Assembly (NCBI GenBank): GCA_948144175.1
Contig: CANXME010002278.1
Span: 1-64,000 of the forward strand
DNA length: 64,000 nucleotides
Source: Closterium sp. NIES-65
Lineage: Eukaryota > Streptophyta > Zygnematophyceae > Desmidiales > Closteriaceae
Reading direction: 5' to 3'
Part shown: one piece after another, positions 32,397 to 44,460 of the stretch
Layout: every line of letters starts with the position of its first letter
How positions within the stretch are numbered: the first letter of the stretch is position 1
The notes under the pieces: generated by a model
What the model was told of the DNA's origin: nothing
Databases searched by the model: none
The model's input: the letters and a program-made list of their open reading frames with translations, nothing else
Position numbers and translations under genes: made by a program

Positions 32397-33690
32397 TGGT
32401 ATGAGAGCTATCAAGGGGAATTCAACTATCAAAACACCTACAACATCAGAAGACATGGCTACTCATAAAGAAAGGAGTTCCTCTATTGGTTCTCCCGGTA
32501 CTACTCCTACTCCACCTCCTGCCTCTGGCCTACAGACAGAGGAGGGTACGGCAAGAAGACCAAGGGCAACATCCACCGAGACTCCTGCAAATCAACCTGC
32601 AGGTTTCGACCAGAGCATAAGTTTTTCTCCTTCATGTCCTTCTGCGAGCAACACCAGCAATTGGCACCTGCGCAGTCACACAACAGCAACAACAACAATG
32701 ACGTGTCTCTAATGAGCCTTGATGGTTCATCCTACGCACGTGGAAATCAACAGCAGCAACCTACCTTTGCTCCGTACGAGCCCCAGCGCGGTTCCGTCAG
32801 CTTTATGCCACAACCGCAGCCTGCACCTGGACAAGAGAAGACACTGGATGCGCTACAAGTTCAGTCGCAGTTCACGCACGTTCTGAAGCTGCAGACATCA
32901 AGACCTTTCGACGGAAAGGACTTTTTTACCTGGTGATTCGAGTTTGAGCTGATGATGGAAGGCGCGCAAATCCTCGGCTTCTTCGACGGATCCCTGCCAT
33001 ACCCAACAAATGGCACACAGTACGAGAAGCAACAGTACACCTATCAGTCAATGATGGCATACACAATCATACTGAGGAATATCACCCCGACTCAACAACA
33101 GAATATACGGTCTTACCGGGGATACGGCAACTCCGCCGAGCTCGCATACAGCCACTTGAAAAGCCTGTACCAAGCAACAGACAGTGTAAGTCAGAGTCGA
33201 CTAATGGCGCAACTGACAACGGTCGAAATGAAACCAGGGGAAAAGGGGATGGCGTATATCAGTCGCTGTCGCGAATTGCGCGACAAACTCCTTCGATGCG
33301 GAGGGTCGATATCTGAAGACGCCTTCGTGACAGTCATCATTGGCGGCCTCGGTCCTCAATGGCGCGCCACAAAAGCCATTCTCCGAGCTCACGGAAGAAT
33401 CTCCGAAGCAGCACTTTGCTCTGAAGTTCATGCCAACCAACAAGACATGGAACTGCAAGAAGAAAGATACAAGAGGAAGACGTCAGCACCGGAATTCGCT
33501 TTCCACACTCAGCGACACTATAACAACAACAACAACCGACACCAACCAAAGTATGTACCTCCGTTCTGCCACATATGTAAGACGTGAGGACACCCACGCA
33601 CGCACTGCCCCAACCGACAACAATCAACAACAACGAAGCGGCAGCTTCGACCCTCGAGCAGTCAGGTCGCCTCTACACAAGTGAGCCCCA
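31951..33690 (+). mobile_element. Ty1-copia element, 5' portion
   Basis: A 446-bp LTR (31951-32396) begins TGTTGG and ends CCAACA, the typical copia inverted terminus. It is followed by TGGTATGAGAGC, one base off the initiator-Met-tRNA primer site. Downstream lie gag-like segments: a low-complexity Thr/Pro/Gln leader, then DGKDFFTW, FELMMEGAQILGFFDGSLP, SRLMAQLTTVEMKPGEKGMA and SEDAFVTVIIGGLGPQW (the UBN2/copia gag pattern), and a CCHC-like zinc knuckle CHICK..GH...C near 33565-33607. Protease to RNase H and the 3' LTR are absent. The element is truncated at about 33690 and broken in a few places. It is a different family from the 8526-15189 pair. Confidence 0.85.
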
Positions 33691-33699
33691 CCATTTAAG

Positions 33700-36600
33700 T
33701 GCAAGCCTCAAGCGTATAAACGCTTATCGTATATATGCAATCTTATATATGCTGTAAGCTATAGGGACGGGTTTGGAAATCCGCTTTTTCAGGCAGAAAA
33801 AAAACTTCCCGGGCAGGGTCAAAAAAAGCCGCGGGGGGGGGGGGGGGGGATATGGGGCCTGAAGTTTCAGAGATATTTTTTTTCCACATTACACATATAC
33901 CACGGCCTACACATAAGTACTGTCATCATTACTATCATCACTACCATCACTACTATCATCACTTACCATCATCATTTACCATCACTACTATCATCACTAC
34001 TCCATCACGACCATCACTTCTCTCTAAGACAAGCTACGTACTACTCCTTAGGACTAGTCGCCTACAACAAGCCACATTTGCCCCCTCTAGTTAGCTTACT
34101 CGTCTTCAAGGATGTCGTCTTTGCCTTCCTCCTCATCCTCTCCCTTCGTCTCGTCTTCTAGCCCATTGTATCCCGCTGGGATTGGAGGCTCCGCTCCAAT
34201 CCCGGGCACCACATGTGGCAAGACATCGGCGCACGTATGCCAGTTGCGCACAACATTCCAGTTGTGCACAACATAGACCAAGTCCCTGCACTTGGCGGAT
34301 CCGAGCCTGTTTCGACGTGCGGTGTGGACGGCATCTCACGAGGACCATCCACGCTCACAAGGTGAGGCTGACACGGCCTGAGACAACACCCGTACCGCGA
34401 GCTCTGCCACTCGAGGGGCATCAGTCCCATTCCACTGCCACCACTTCACCATGCTATACTTTCCCTCTTTCACCAGCTTCCTCTGTGCCACGGCTTCCGG
34501 CATCCCAAAAGAACCCTTCATGTCAAGGAACGCCCTCAGACCGTCCCCCAGCTCAAGTAAGATGTCGCACACGTCATCCCCCCCATCCCCGCGGCTCGCA
34601 AGGAACTCGGCCTGCTGGCTGATGAACGCCTTGAAGACTTTCGTGCACTCGGGATCAATGCCGAAAATATCTTCCTCCTGATTCGCGGGGTTGAGGATGC
34701 GGCCAGCGACATGCGTGGCGCATGAGAGGCTGCCGTCCCAACCGTCTCTGAGGATGCGGCGGATCTTGTCCTTGTCCCCGTCGCTCAGCTGCTCCTCGTC
34801 CGCATCGAGCAAGCCCCCCACGTCCTCAGTCAACTACAGCATCAAATCGTACAGCCTCCCCATCATCCCCACGGCATGCCCGTCCGTCTGCCTCATCACC
34901 TTAAAGGGCAGCTTCAGCAGGGCGACAAAGAACTCGGCCGTCTTCCACCAGGCTGCATCATGGATCAGCGCACTGAACCCGTCACACGATTTCTTCCGGT
35001 CCCCTACCGCCCACTCCTTCCAGCCCTCGCTCGTCACCATGTTGGTAAGGCTGCCGCGCATCGCACATAGCCGGGATATGGCTATGTAGTTGGTCCCGAA
35101 TCGGGTCCCAGCCGGCTTTAGCGCCTGCAGAACCTTCCCCTCCACCAATTCCGGCTTCCACAGGTACCCTCGGGTCCAGTGGTGGTTGCGGACGAAGCTA
35201 GATATCTCCCCTCCCTTGTCGACCACCGGCTTAGCCCATCCCATCTTTCCGACATCTTCCATGAGAAGATCCAATACGTGAGTGGCGCACGGCACATCCT
35301 GAATGTGCGGCCACTCCCATATGAGCTGCTTCACCGCCACCGCATAGTTCGACCCCCCGTCCATGCAGAACGCAACAACGTTCTCTGGACCCACTTCCTC
35401 CACCACGGGCCTAAGAATCCTTGCCACGTAACCTCCGGTTTTCCTCTCCATGTTGCAGTCAATACAGTCGGTGAAGACGGCGCCGGAATCGTTTACGATA
35501 AGCACGTTCGCCTGCGGCCTGCCGTTGCGGTCCGTCATCATGTTGGACGAAACCGTCATGCCCGTCCTCTTCCAGCTTGCCTTAATGCCCACCAAATCCT
35601 GCTCGATTCCGTTGTGACACGAGAGAAGGCCAGCACCACCGATGTATTTCCTCTTGGGAGGGACTTAGTCGGCGCCGGCGCGCTTGACGAGGTTCAATGC
35701 ATTGACCATCAGAGGATGGTCAATGTGGCGCTCGGGGATATGGAGGGCGGCCCAAGCAAGCGCAAGTGCCTCGTCCGCTTCTCTCTTTCTTGCAGTCGCA
35801 TCCCCCTCAAGGTAATCGGTGATGCGCGCCCGCTTCACACCATTAGCCTTGACCGCGGCAACCGCTTCAGCTGCTGCCCGCCTCTTCTCTTCGGCCGCAG
35901 CAGTCTTTGCCTCGTATTTTGCGCGCATGGCCAAGCGCACATCTTGCGGCACATCCTTGCAAAGCACCACTTCACGGCGTTTCATCCCCTTCCACGACGT
36001 AAAGTGTTGCGCGCATCGGATGGCAGCATCAGTGTAGACGTTGCTGCAGAACTTGCACTCGTACTGCTGAGCTTTTCCCTCGACCCTCTTGATGATGCGG
36101 AAGTGCTTGAAGACGCCATGGTCAACATCGGGTAGATACTCCCGTGCCTCGGTTAGAAGAGTTTGTGAACTGCCAACGGTGGTAACTGACGGTGGCGTTA
36201 GAGGAGAGGTAGTAGTCGTCGACATAGGCACCATGCGCTAGGGAATGCCTAGTGCTCTGCTGGTAGCGAGAGAAGACCTAATGAGTTGGATGTTGGGGGC
36301 GTGGTTGTTTTATAGCGAGTTGATTGTGGGAGTGGGAAGATGGCCAACAAAAATTGGAGAGGTGTTGGTTGCGAAGGGTTTGAATGCGTTACTGATAGTG
36401 AACACCAAAATGTGAGGGAGCGTGCAAGCGCGACTTGACGAACTTGACTTTCCATTTGCAACACGAACTTTCAACCCACGTCCACGTTAGCACACAGCGC
36501 GGACGTGCCATCTGACCCCGCCAATGTCTTCGTCATGCAATTCCGAAGCGAACTGTATAGGTTGAAATTTTCTGGCCGGGCTGCCCCAAAAAAAAATTGG

Positions 36601-36700
36601 CGAGCGTATAGCGTATTCGATAGCGTTTAGCGTTTTGCGTATACACGATAGCGTGTATACGCTAAACGCAAACAGGTTTGAGCGTATATTCCCACTAAGG
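33700..36700 (-). mobile_element. hAT DNA transposon, probably near full length
   Basis: The transposase frame (34096-36234) is flanked on both sides by GCGTATA-rich palindromic AT-rich sequence: AAGCGTATAAACGCTTATCG at 33711-33730, and several GCGTATA/TATACGC motifs at 36603-36690. Both flanks also contain a CCGGGC...AAAAAAA segment. I could not define exact terminal inverted repeats or a target duplication. Left neighbour: truncated copia. Right neighbour: purine-rich composite repeat. Confidence 0.55.
34096..36234 (-). pseudogene. hAT transposase with DUF659, three in-frame stops
   Basis: One frame of about 712 codons runs from ATG at 36234 to the stop after a Glu/Asp-rich tail ending near 34096. 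N-terminus: a BED-like zinc finger with C60, C63, H77 and a further Cys at about 92 (YECKFCSNVYTDAAIRCAQH). An Ala/Glu/Lys-rich helix follows. Residues about 214-440 hold DUF659 sequence (GMTVSSNMMTDRNGRPQANV, VVAFCMDGGSNYAVAVKQLI, TRFGTNYIAISRLC). The C-terminus carries the hAT dimerisation motif SASPCERGWSS. The frame is interrupted only by TAA at 35665-35667 (codon 190), TAG at 34834-34836 (codon 467) and TGA at 34336-34338 (codon 633, just after the motif). No frameshift was seen. The last two stops fit single C-to-T or G-to-A changes (CAG to TAG, TGG to TGA). It is therefore a recent pseudogene. Confidence 0.9.
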
Positions 36701-36866
36701 TGAGGAGCAGGAAAACTAGGGAGAGAAGGAAGAGGAGGGAGAGAAGGAAGAGGGATGGGAGAAGAAGGACGGGGAGGTGAAAGGAGGAGACGAATGTGGC
36801 AGGCTCAGCCGACCACTTACATTGGCGTGGAGGCATGCAGCAGGTGAGTCGAGGAGGTTTCAACAC
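36700..36866 (+). repeat. Composite repeat fragment
   Basis: AGGGAGAGAAGGAAGAGG purine-rich tract, then CAGCCGACCACTTACATTGG, also present at 18840-18860 before GGAGGCATGCAGCAGGTGAG. Confidence 0.6.
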
Positions 36867-37590
36867 GTCAAATTTCCGCACCCCCCCTCCTCACGTCTTT
36901 TCTCTCCCCACCTCAAACTCCTCGTTCACCAGGTGCTCACCAGGTGCTCGCCAGGTGCTCACCAGGTGCTCGCCAGGTGCTCGCCAGGTGCTCGCCAGGT
37001 GCTCACCAGGTGCTCATCAGGTGCTCACTCCCGAGCTCACCGCGCTGCTCCAACGGGCGTGCTGCTTAACACCAAGTGGAAGGGGTGCCTGGGGCAGGTG
37101 GAGGAGCGGGAGGGAGTGGTGACAGTGAATGGTGTGCAACGATGGGGAGCCAAGTGTGTGGTGCTGGCGCCTGATGCGGAGGTGCCTGAGAGAGGTGAGT
37201 ATTTGGGGGGAATTGAGAGGAGAATGGGGGGAAGGGTGAGGAGAATGGAGTGGGAGAGGAGATTGGGGGGTTTATTATTATGCAAAACATTCCCGTGAAT
37301 TTGCACCATCGTTTATCGCTTCTGTTGGATGGTCTTGAGGTGGGCTGTGTGTGAATGCACCACTCAATGTTTAAACCACCCCCACCCACCCTCCCCACCC
37401 CTCTTCCGCCCAATCCCCAGGTGGTCTTGAGATAGCCCTCACATCCACCCTATCAGAAGCTGCCGCATGCAGCATTCAAAGTTCCACGTATCCCTTTGCA
37501 ACCAGCCTCACCACCATCACCCACCCCACCCACTCCTCTGTCGTCTCCCCAGGTGGCCTTGACGCTGCCCCTATCCCAACACATCACCAC
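36867..37590 (+). repeat. Segmental duplication, copy 2, with exon-like block
   Basis: Partner of 26765-27370. It contains an 11-bp CAGGTGCTCGC/CAGGTGCTCAC array (36927-37030), then an exon-like frame: PTGVLLNTKWKGCLGQVEER, EGVVTVNGVQRWGAKCVVLA, PDAEVPER, ending at a GGTGAGTAT donor near 37195. The protein pattern (G-x-V-x-V-N-G..AKCVVLAP) is loosely like a strand-turn-strand in FAD-dependent oxidoreductases, but I do not claim a family. Related pieces occur at 19440-19790 and 26880-27000. Confidence 0.5.
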
Positions 37591-38586
37591 CCATCCCAAC
37601 ACTTGCAGGTAGCACACGGTGGGTGCAGGTCCAGGTTGCTAGAGGCTGAAGTGGGGCGTTGGTACTATCAGGTAGCACATGGTGAGCTGGATTTGGGGGG
37701 AAGTGAATGCATGCGGGGTAATGCTCGGCTCGCAACATTCTTGTGGTTGTGGCTCTGTCCTGACACCGCCTGGCTAAGATAGGGTGGAGAAGTTGTAGAG
37801 GCTGAGGCGGAGTGTTGGTGCTTCATGTAGCACACTGTGGTGGGGGCGGGGGGCTTGCATGTGTGGGGAGTAGTGTACACAACATTCTTGAGCTCGTGCC
37901 TTTCTCTGATGCCCCCTTGCAAAGGTAAGTTGGCTATTGGGTGAGGTGGCTAGAGGCTGCGGTGCAATCAGGTAACGCACGGTAAAGTGGGGAAGAGAGG
38001 ATTGGAGGAATCAGGTCGCGGTGAGCTATTGGCATGCGTGTGTGAGGCGCAATGCATGCGGAATCCACGAGGTTGGTGACTGCCTCTCTCCAGATGCCCC
38101 ATGACTAAGGCGTCTGCAGGTGAAGGTGGGGGGCCAGGAACTGCTTAAGGGGAAGTCCTGTGACCAGGTGGATGGGGGAAGGCTGGGACGGAAGAGGTGT
38201 GTGGGCTATAGATGTTGTATCTATCAGGTATCATGGTGGTCTGTGCGTGAGGTGATGGGAGAGTGGTGCTGACTTAGGTGGCAGAAGGGAGGCAGCAGCA
38301 CCAGGCGGAATCTGGAGGGGATGTGAGTGGGGAGGGGAGTAAGCGGTTGCTGTGAAGCAGCACGAGCGCTCATTTTCTCGTGTACACTACTCGATTTCTG
38401 AGGCGCTTCAAAAATCTGGAGGGGATGTGAGAGGGAAGTAAGTCGGTTGCGGCGATGACGCACAAGGCGCATGCTTGCTCGCTTGCAATAACTTTCTTTT
38501 CCCCACTCGGCCCTTCCACCTTCATGCCTACCCCGTCTTGGCCGTTTATCAGCTCTGGAGACCACACTCTGATGGGGATGTTGCGT
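37591..38586 (+). repeat. Degenerate GGTAGCACACGGTG/CCAAGGTAAG repeats
   Basis: Units with CAGGTAGCACACGGTGGGTG, AACATTCTTGTGGTTGTGGC and CGCCTGGCTAAG..GGTGGAG recur at loose spacing of about 150-200 bases. They are relatives of 39100-39480 and 43000-44010. No gene was seen. Confidence 0.5.
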
Positions 38587-38735
38587 GCATCATTTCCCAT
38601 GCTGCATGCATCAACCCCCATGCTGCATGCATCACCCCCCATGCTGCATGCATCAACCCCCATGCTGCATGCATCACCCCCCATGCTGCATGCATCATTT
38701 CCCATGCCGTATGCATCAACCCCCATGTTTATCAG
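38587..38735 (+). repeat. 20-bp minisatellite CCCATGCTGCATGCATCAAC
   Basis: Seven copies, each with the palindromic ATGCATGCAT-like core GCTGCATGCATC. Confidence 0.95.
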
Positions 38736-39849
38736 CTCTGATGACTGCAATGGGGGAGATGCATGCATAGTCCCCAGCGCATTGCATTGCACCCACTCTT
38801 GACCTCGTCTTATTGCATCCTCCCATCTCCTTTCTCCCTGCCACCCAGATACTACACTGGCTGCGCTGCCGTGTGAGTGCCGTGGTAATCTGGACGACAA
38901 TGAGTCCATATGATGTTCGAGTCACTTCTCGAAAGTGACGCACACAGTGATTCCGTGCTTGCATTGCAGTTCCCTCAGCCTCTCGTCAACTCTTTCCATT
39001 GTGCTGTGTTGCTCTGAGCAACACCATTTGCTAACCTCACCTTTCATGCTGCCAGGCCTTGAACCGCCCACGATGCCGGGTGCGCTGTCCCCATGTGGCA
39101 AGGTGAGTAGAGTAGTGGCTGAGGTGCATGGGAGTGGTAATACACACAACATTCCCATGGTCATAACTCTCACCAGACGTCGCCATTCCAAGGTGAGGGC
39201 AGGGTGAGGTTCGATGGTTGTGCTATCAGGTAACATGCGGTGAGGTGGGTGCAAGCAGGCTGAGGTGGGAGTGCTACTGCTATCAGCTAACACAAGGTAA
39301 AGGTAGTGAATGGGGGGTGCATGAATGAGGATTAATGCACGCAGCATCCCTGTGGTTGTGGCTCTATCAGTCTCAGCGCCGCCTGGGCAAGCTGAGTGCA
39401 AGCTGCAGTGGGTGTTGGCTCTTATTGGGGAGTACAGGTCAATATAAGGTGGGAGGTTGTGCATGCTTATTTGGCTGTCTATGGTGAGCGCGAAGGTGGG
39501 AAATCGAGGAAGCATGACCATAAGGGGTTGTAAGTTGCACACACAGTTGGGGTGCACTGCCGACGCGGTGCACAGCCTGCTGAGGAGCGTTCTGGCATAG
39601 TTTGTGATTGTTGGAGGGGCAGACAGATTAGGGGAGAAATCTTTAGCAGAAAGGGCAGGTGGAGGATCAAGAAGTCATGTCAACGAGGCTGCTGCTCGAG
39701 CCATGCTGGGGGTAGCGCAAGAGTTACAAGCTTGCGAATCAAGCTGTGCTTCGGTGGCGAGATCAGCGACACGATCAACCTGAGAACTGTTACTCTTGTT
39801 TTGAACCAAGACTTTCAAGGTCAAACGCAACAAAGTCGTGAAACAAGGG
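38736..39849 (+). other. Exon-like ends and degenerate repeats, no gene called
   Basis: CTTGAACCGCCCACGATGCC-GGGTG at 39058 resembles 29385. CCAAGGTGAGG and GGTAACATGCGGTGAGGTGG repeats follow to 39480. A 61-codon open stretch near 39598-39782 (GADRLGEKSLAERAGGGSRS, VNEAAARAMLGVAQELQACE) may be an exon relic, but has no firm borders. Confidence 0.35.
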
Positions 39850-41640
39850 ATCTGGCAACAACTGCCTTCTTGCTCCCTTCGCTCTCACGCTCCCATTGCC
39901 CTCTACTCCCACCGCCATTATCGCTACCTTATGTAACAAATGAAGCCTGGTGGGAGCAGCAAGAGGTCCACCAGGCACGCTGGAGCGAAGACTTGCTACA
40001 TCCCGACAAGGGAGGGGGCGGAGAATTACAACCCGACACATCCAATATTTAAATAGTTAAGTGGAAACTCGTAATTTCAGAGCACTAGCCAAGTTCGTAC
40101 GTGTTGTAGCGCATAAGCGATCACTCGCAGTGGTTGAACTTTGACTAGTAATCTTGTACAACTTGTGGAGAAATCAACTGTCGTTGTTTCATTTTTTTAC
40201 CTACAACTCGTTTCTTTCCTTCGTGTGCGTATAAGAGTTCATTGATTATTACTGTAGGGTTACTCTATCCTTTCTCTTCCGTCGAGTTCGCTTCTACTGG
40301 TTCGGCCTAAAATTCCGCTCTGAACCAATTCCGAGTCGCAGCCGCACTTTTCGCCAAACTTCCGAGCCTCGTTCACGCCGAGGTCTTCGCCTAGCTCGAC
40401 CCTGCCAATTTGTACCTCGTTTTAGACATTCCCGGGATACTCTGTTGTATCTTGTAGCGTTTCTGTCTGGAAAACTTGCGAATTCGTAACAGTCTGTAGG
40501 AGTCACACAGCAGGATCAGAAAGTGAAAGCTGGGTAGGCAGCAGTGGAGCGTCGAATAGGTGGCTCAATAGTTGTCGCGTCGAAACGACAGACAGGGCGA
40601 CTTGAGCGAGAAGAGAGACACGACAGCAGAGGCGCGAGGAGCAGCAGCAATGGCGGGTGGGCAAACAGAAAAGCCTGACATTCGATGAGAGACATGATAA
40701 GACATTGCGATACTGCGTTGGCAATCGAAGGTCGTTTAGAGCGTCAGGTATTGGCGCAAATGCTACTGCGTCAGCGCGACAGATAGGCAACGACACATGG
40801 CGACGGGGATGAGAGTGCGACGGACCGCGACGCGAGAGCGAGGGACTGCGACGCGAGAACGACAGACCGCGACAGAGAACGACGGACTACGATGAGAGAG
40901 CGACGGACGGCGACGAAACCGCGACTGTCTGCAGCGAAAAGGCAACAGTAGACGAAGATAGCGATAAAAAGCGATTCGCGATGGCGGAGAGCCGCGACAG
41001 CAGAGGCGAGCAGCAGCAATAGCGGATGGGGCAAGCACGGGAGCGCAGGCGGGGCTCCCGGCGGGGGTGGGCTGCCAAGACAGCACCGTTACTGCGAGCA
41101 GCACAGACCGCCACCGCCGCGGCCCCCGCCGCCGGCGCCACCGCCACCGCCGCCATCGCCGCTGCGCGTGCGCCTCTACCGCCGCATTCGCGAGAGTCCG
41201 CGGAAATCAGTTTGCGCGCCAGGGAGAGGTGGAGCGCAGATGGGATCAGAAGTGATGGGAACAGTGACGGGTGGTAACGCGGAGTGAGAAGGGGGGGCCG
41301 GAACGAGGAGGGTTGGCCAGAGAGAGGAGGGGGAAGTGAGCTTGCGGGCGCGCGTGGCTTGGATTTGGCGGAAACGAGGCAAGGGGTGGGAGAAAGCGGG
41401 GCAGGACTCAAGCCGCAGGAGGCGGAGCAGAATGGGGGAGGAGGTGAGAAAGGGCAGGCAGAGGGCTGGAGAAGGGCGGGAAGTGGGAAGGGGCAAGAGG
41501 GATGAGAAGGGGGATGCGAGGGGGACCGGGTAGAGGGGCGCGAGCGATTGGGGGAGGACGCTGGGAGGGGCGCGGAGGGGTCCCGGGGGGAATCGGTGGG
41601 AGGAGGCAGGTTCGGGTGAAACTTAGCAACGTGGGAGAGC
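39850..41640 (+). repeat. Composite dispersed repeat, copy D
   Basis: AAGAGGTCCACCAGGCACGC, AGCACTAGCCAAGTTCGTAC, GTTGTAGCGCATAAG and GAGTTCGCTTCTACTGGTTC (40275-40294, uninterrupted TRIM site) are followed by a GTAACAG end. Then come GCGACAGA/GACGGA units (40780-40960), the GC block (41160-41205) with CGCGAGAGTCCGCGG, and a purine-rich tract to about 41640. Confidence 0.75.
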
Positions 41641-42429
41641 ATGGGTGTGAGGCAGGGGGAAGGAGAGGCAGACGCTGAAGCAGAAGAGAATGGGGAGGGG
41701 AGGTGCTGGTGAGACAGGCGGGCGGGGGGGAGAGAGATGGGGGAGACGGGTAATGGGGAGGGGGACGGGGAGAAGCGGGAGACGGGGGAGGGGGAGAAGG
41801 GGAATGGGAAGGGAGCGAGGTAGGGGGTGAGGGAACGGGAGAGGTTGGGAGAAGAAGACGGGCGTGTGGATCATGGGGTTGGGGGGACGGGACTCATGGC
41901 GATGGATGGTGGGAGGTATGGAGGAGGCATGAGAGGCGTCAAGTGGACTGTGCCACACTCGTGGGGGTGGGAGAGGCGAGGGGGAGTTCAGAGGGAGGAG
42001 AGGCGAGTGGGTGTGGGGGTATAGGGAGGGGAGAAGAGGGGACGGAGTCATGGTAGGGTGGGATGGAGGGCAAGGGGGAGGAGGAAGCGGAGTGCATGGG
42101 AGAGGTGAGGGAAGGGGGACAGAGAGAAGGGGCAAGCGAGGGGGCAAGGAGGGGAGCAGAAGGGATGCTGAGGTGAGGTCCCCTTGCCCGTTTTCAACCC
42201 CCCTTTTTCCTTCTCATCAACCCTTTTCCCTCTCCCTTCCACCCCTGCTCCCCTCTCTTTATCTCCCCTTGCCTTTCCCATCCCCTCCGGCCTCCTCATT
42301 CTCCCCTGGACCCCTACTTTCCCCCTTCTTTTCCCTCCTTCTCGTCCACATCCCACCTTTTCCTCGACGGCCCCTCTCCTTCCACTCCACCCCACTTAAA
42401 TCCTACCTTTTACCTTTCTGCTCCTCGCA
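41641..42429. other. Purine-rich then pyrimidine-rich tract, no gene
   Basis: 41640-42180 is G/A-rich and 42180-42430 is C/T-rich: a sharp strand switch without coding evidence. Confidence 0.6.
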
Positions 42430-42920
42430 CAGGGATCGATGTCCCCCCTAAGGAGGCTGAAGGGGGCCATTCTTTCCCCCTACACACCCCCACTTCCCCC
42501 CTACTCATTCCCACGCACCCCTCCCGCCTTTGCACCCTTCTCCCTCCACGCAATGCGGCAGCGGTGCTACCAGCACTGCAAGAGACCCATCGTTCCCCTT
42601 CCCCATTCCCCCTCCGCCTGTCCCCCCTGCGCCATCTCCCTCCATCTCCCCTACACATGGGAGCAGGGAGCCATGAGGCGGCGCATGCTGGCCTGGCAGG
42701 GCTAAAGATGATCCCTTCTTTCCCCTCCATGTTGAAGGCTCCCCCTTCCCCCCCTCAACTCCCCCCATGCACAGGAAGCCATGAGGCAGCGCGTGCTGCC
42801 AGGGCTGAAGGAGATTTCGCTTTTCCCCCTCCGCAACCCCCTTTCTACTTCAACCCTCCACGCCCAGGGAACAATGCAGCGGCAGGTGCTAGCAGGGCTG
42901 AAAGTGGTGCGAGTCACTTT
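42430..42920 (+). repeat. Tandem exon-like units (EAMRQRVLPGLK)
   Basis: Four to five units about 100 bases apart each have a C/T-rich stretch, an AG border and a short frame: GCAATGCGGCAGCGGTGCTA (42550), GAGCCATGAGGCGGCGCATG (42668), CAGGAAGCCATGAGGCAGCG (42773) and CAGGGAACAATGCAGCGGCA (42867). The third reads EAMRQRVLPGLKE, the fourth GTMQRQVLAGLKV. This looks like a short exon plus its upstream intron end multiplied in tandem. Family not recognised. Confidence 0.55.
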
Positions 42921-42999
42921 TGAGAATTTCTCAAAGCTGGGGCAGGCGGTGAATGGTAGGAGGAAACCCCCCTTCTCTCCTCGCCCACCCATGTCCCCC

Positions 43000-44010
43000 T
43001 CAAACTTCTCCACGCACGCATGAGAGCAGGGATTGGCTCCGTCCAGACATCGCCTGGCCAAGGTGCCTGCAGGTGTTCAGTGTGGTGTGGTGGGAGTGCA
43101 TGTGTGTGGGTGGGATAATGCTCGCAACACTCCCGTGGTTGTGGCTCTCTCCAGACGCCGCCTGGCCAAGGTGAGTGCTGGTGGGGTGCTGGTGCTATTA
43201 GGTAACATACAGGGAGTGCAAGGTGATCACAGGTGTTGAATGTGGTGGGTGCTGGTGCTATTCGGTAGCATACCGGAGGCTGGGAACCAGCACATGGGGG
43301 GGGGTGCAAGTGTGAAATAGACTGCACGTGGCAGTCCCGTGCACTTTGCTCTATCTCAGCACTGCCTCGCCAATGTGAGTAGAGCTCAACGCGATTGCAA
43401 GCTGAGGTGTCTAGATGTTGAGGTGGCTAGTTGCTGAGGTGGCTAGATGTTGAGGTGGCTAGTTGCTGAGGTGGATATATGCTGAGGTGGTTCGATGCTG
43501 AGGTGGGTAGATGGAGAGTTGCTATATGCTGAAGTGGCTATATGCTGAAGTCGCTAGATGCTGAGGTCGCTAGATGCTGAGGTCGCTAGATGCTGAGGTC
43601 GCTAGATGCTGAGGTGGTTAGAGGGTGGCTAGAGGCTGAGGTGGCTAGTTTCTGAGGTGCCTATATGCTGAGGTGGTTAGAAGCGTGGGGGGCTAGACGT
43701 TGAGGTGGTTAGAGGCTGAGGTGGGGTGTGGTGCTATCAGGTAGCACACGGGAAGGCCGGGAACCAGCACACAGGGGAGTGCTTGCAGCATTCCTGTACT
43801 CATTGCTCTCTCGCGACTCCGCCTGGGCAAGGTGAGTGCAGCTGTTGAATGCGGTGGGGTGGGATGCCGTGCTGTGAGGTAGCACACAGTGAGGTGGGTA
43901 ACAGTGGGAGTGCTTACGTGATGGGTAACGCACACTGTTTTCTTCCCATTGTTGCCCACGAACAAACCTTGTGGTTCTTTTCCGCCGTCGCCTGCCCAAG
44001 GTGACTAGAG
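43000..44010 (+). repeat. Degenerate donor-containing repeat, GCCTGGCCAAGGTGAGTG
   Basis: About five loose units of 150-250 bases with CCAGACGCCGCCTGGCCAAG-GTGAGTGC and GCTATTAGGTAACATACAGG-like parts. It contains the 16-bp array 43405-43725. Confidence 0.55.
43405..43725 (+). repeat. 16-bp minisatellite GCTGAGGTCGCTAGAT
   Basis: About 18 degenerate copies (GGTGGCTAGATGTTGA, GGTCGCTAGATGCTGA). Confidence 0.85.
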
Positions 44011-44167
44011 GCTGTGAGGTGGGGTGGGGACTCGGCCTCGAGTCGCCTTGGCTTGGCTTGACTCATGCAAGCACGGCTCCATTTCCGCGCTGTCGCATGT
44101 GTGCCATGGGGAGTCAACGATTCAGGAGTTAATGGTTCAGGACGGCAGTGGGTGGGGCTCTATGGGG

Positions 44168-44460
44168 GAGATGATGCTCACTCCATGGGGAGATGATACT
44201 CACTCACTCCATGGGGAGATGATACTCACTCACTCCATGGGGAGATGATACTCACTCCATGGGGAGATGATACTCGCTCACTCCATGGGGAGATGATACT
44301 CACTCCATGGGAAGATGATACTCACTCCATGGGGAGATGATACTCACTCCATGGGGAGATGATACTCACTCGCTCCATGGGTAGATGATACTCACTCCAT
44401 GGGGAGATGATACTCACTCCATGGGGAGATGATACTCACTCCATGGGGAGATGATGGGGG
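44168..44460 (+). repeat. 22-bp minisatellite with CCATGG
   Basis: About 12 copies of ACTCCATGGGGAGATGATAC(TC), some with an extra ACTC. One more unit lies at 44584-44604. Confidence 0.95.
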
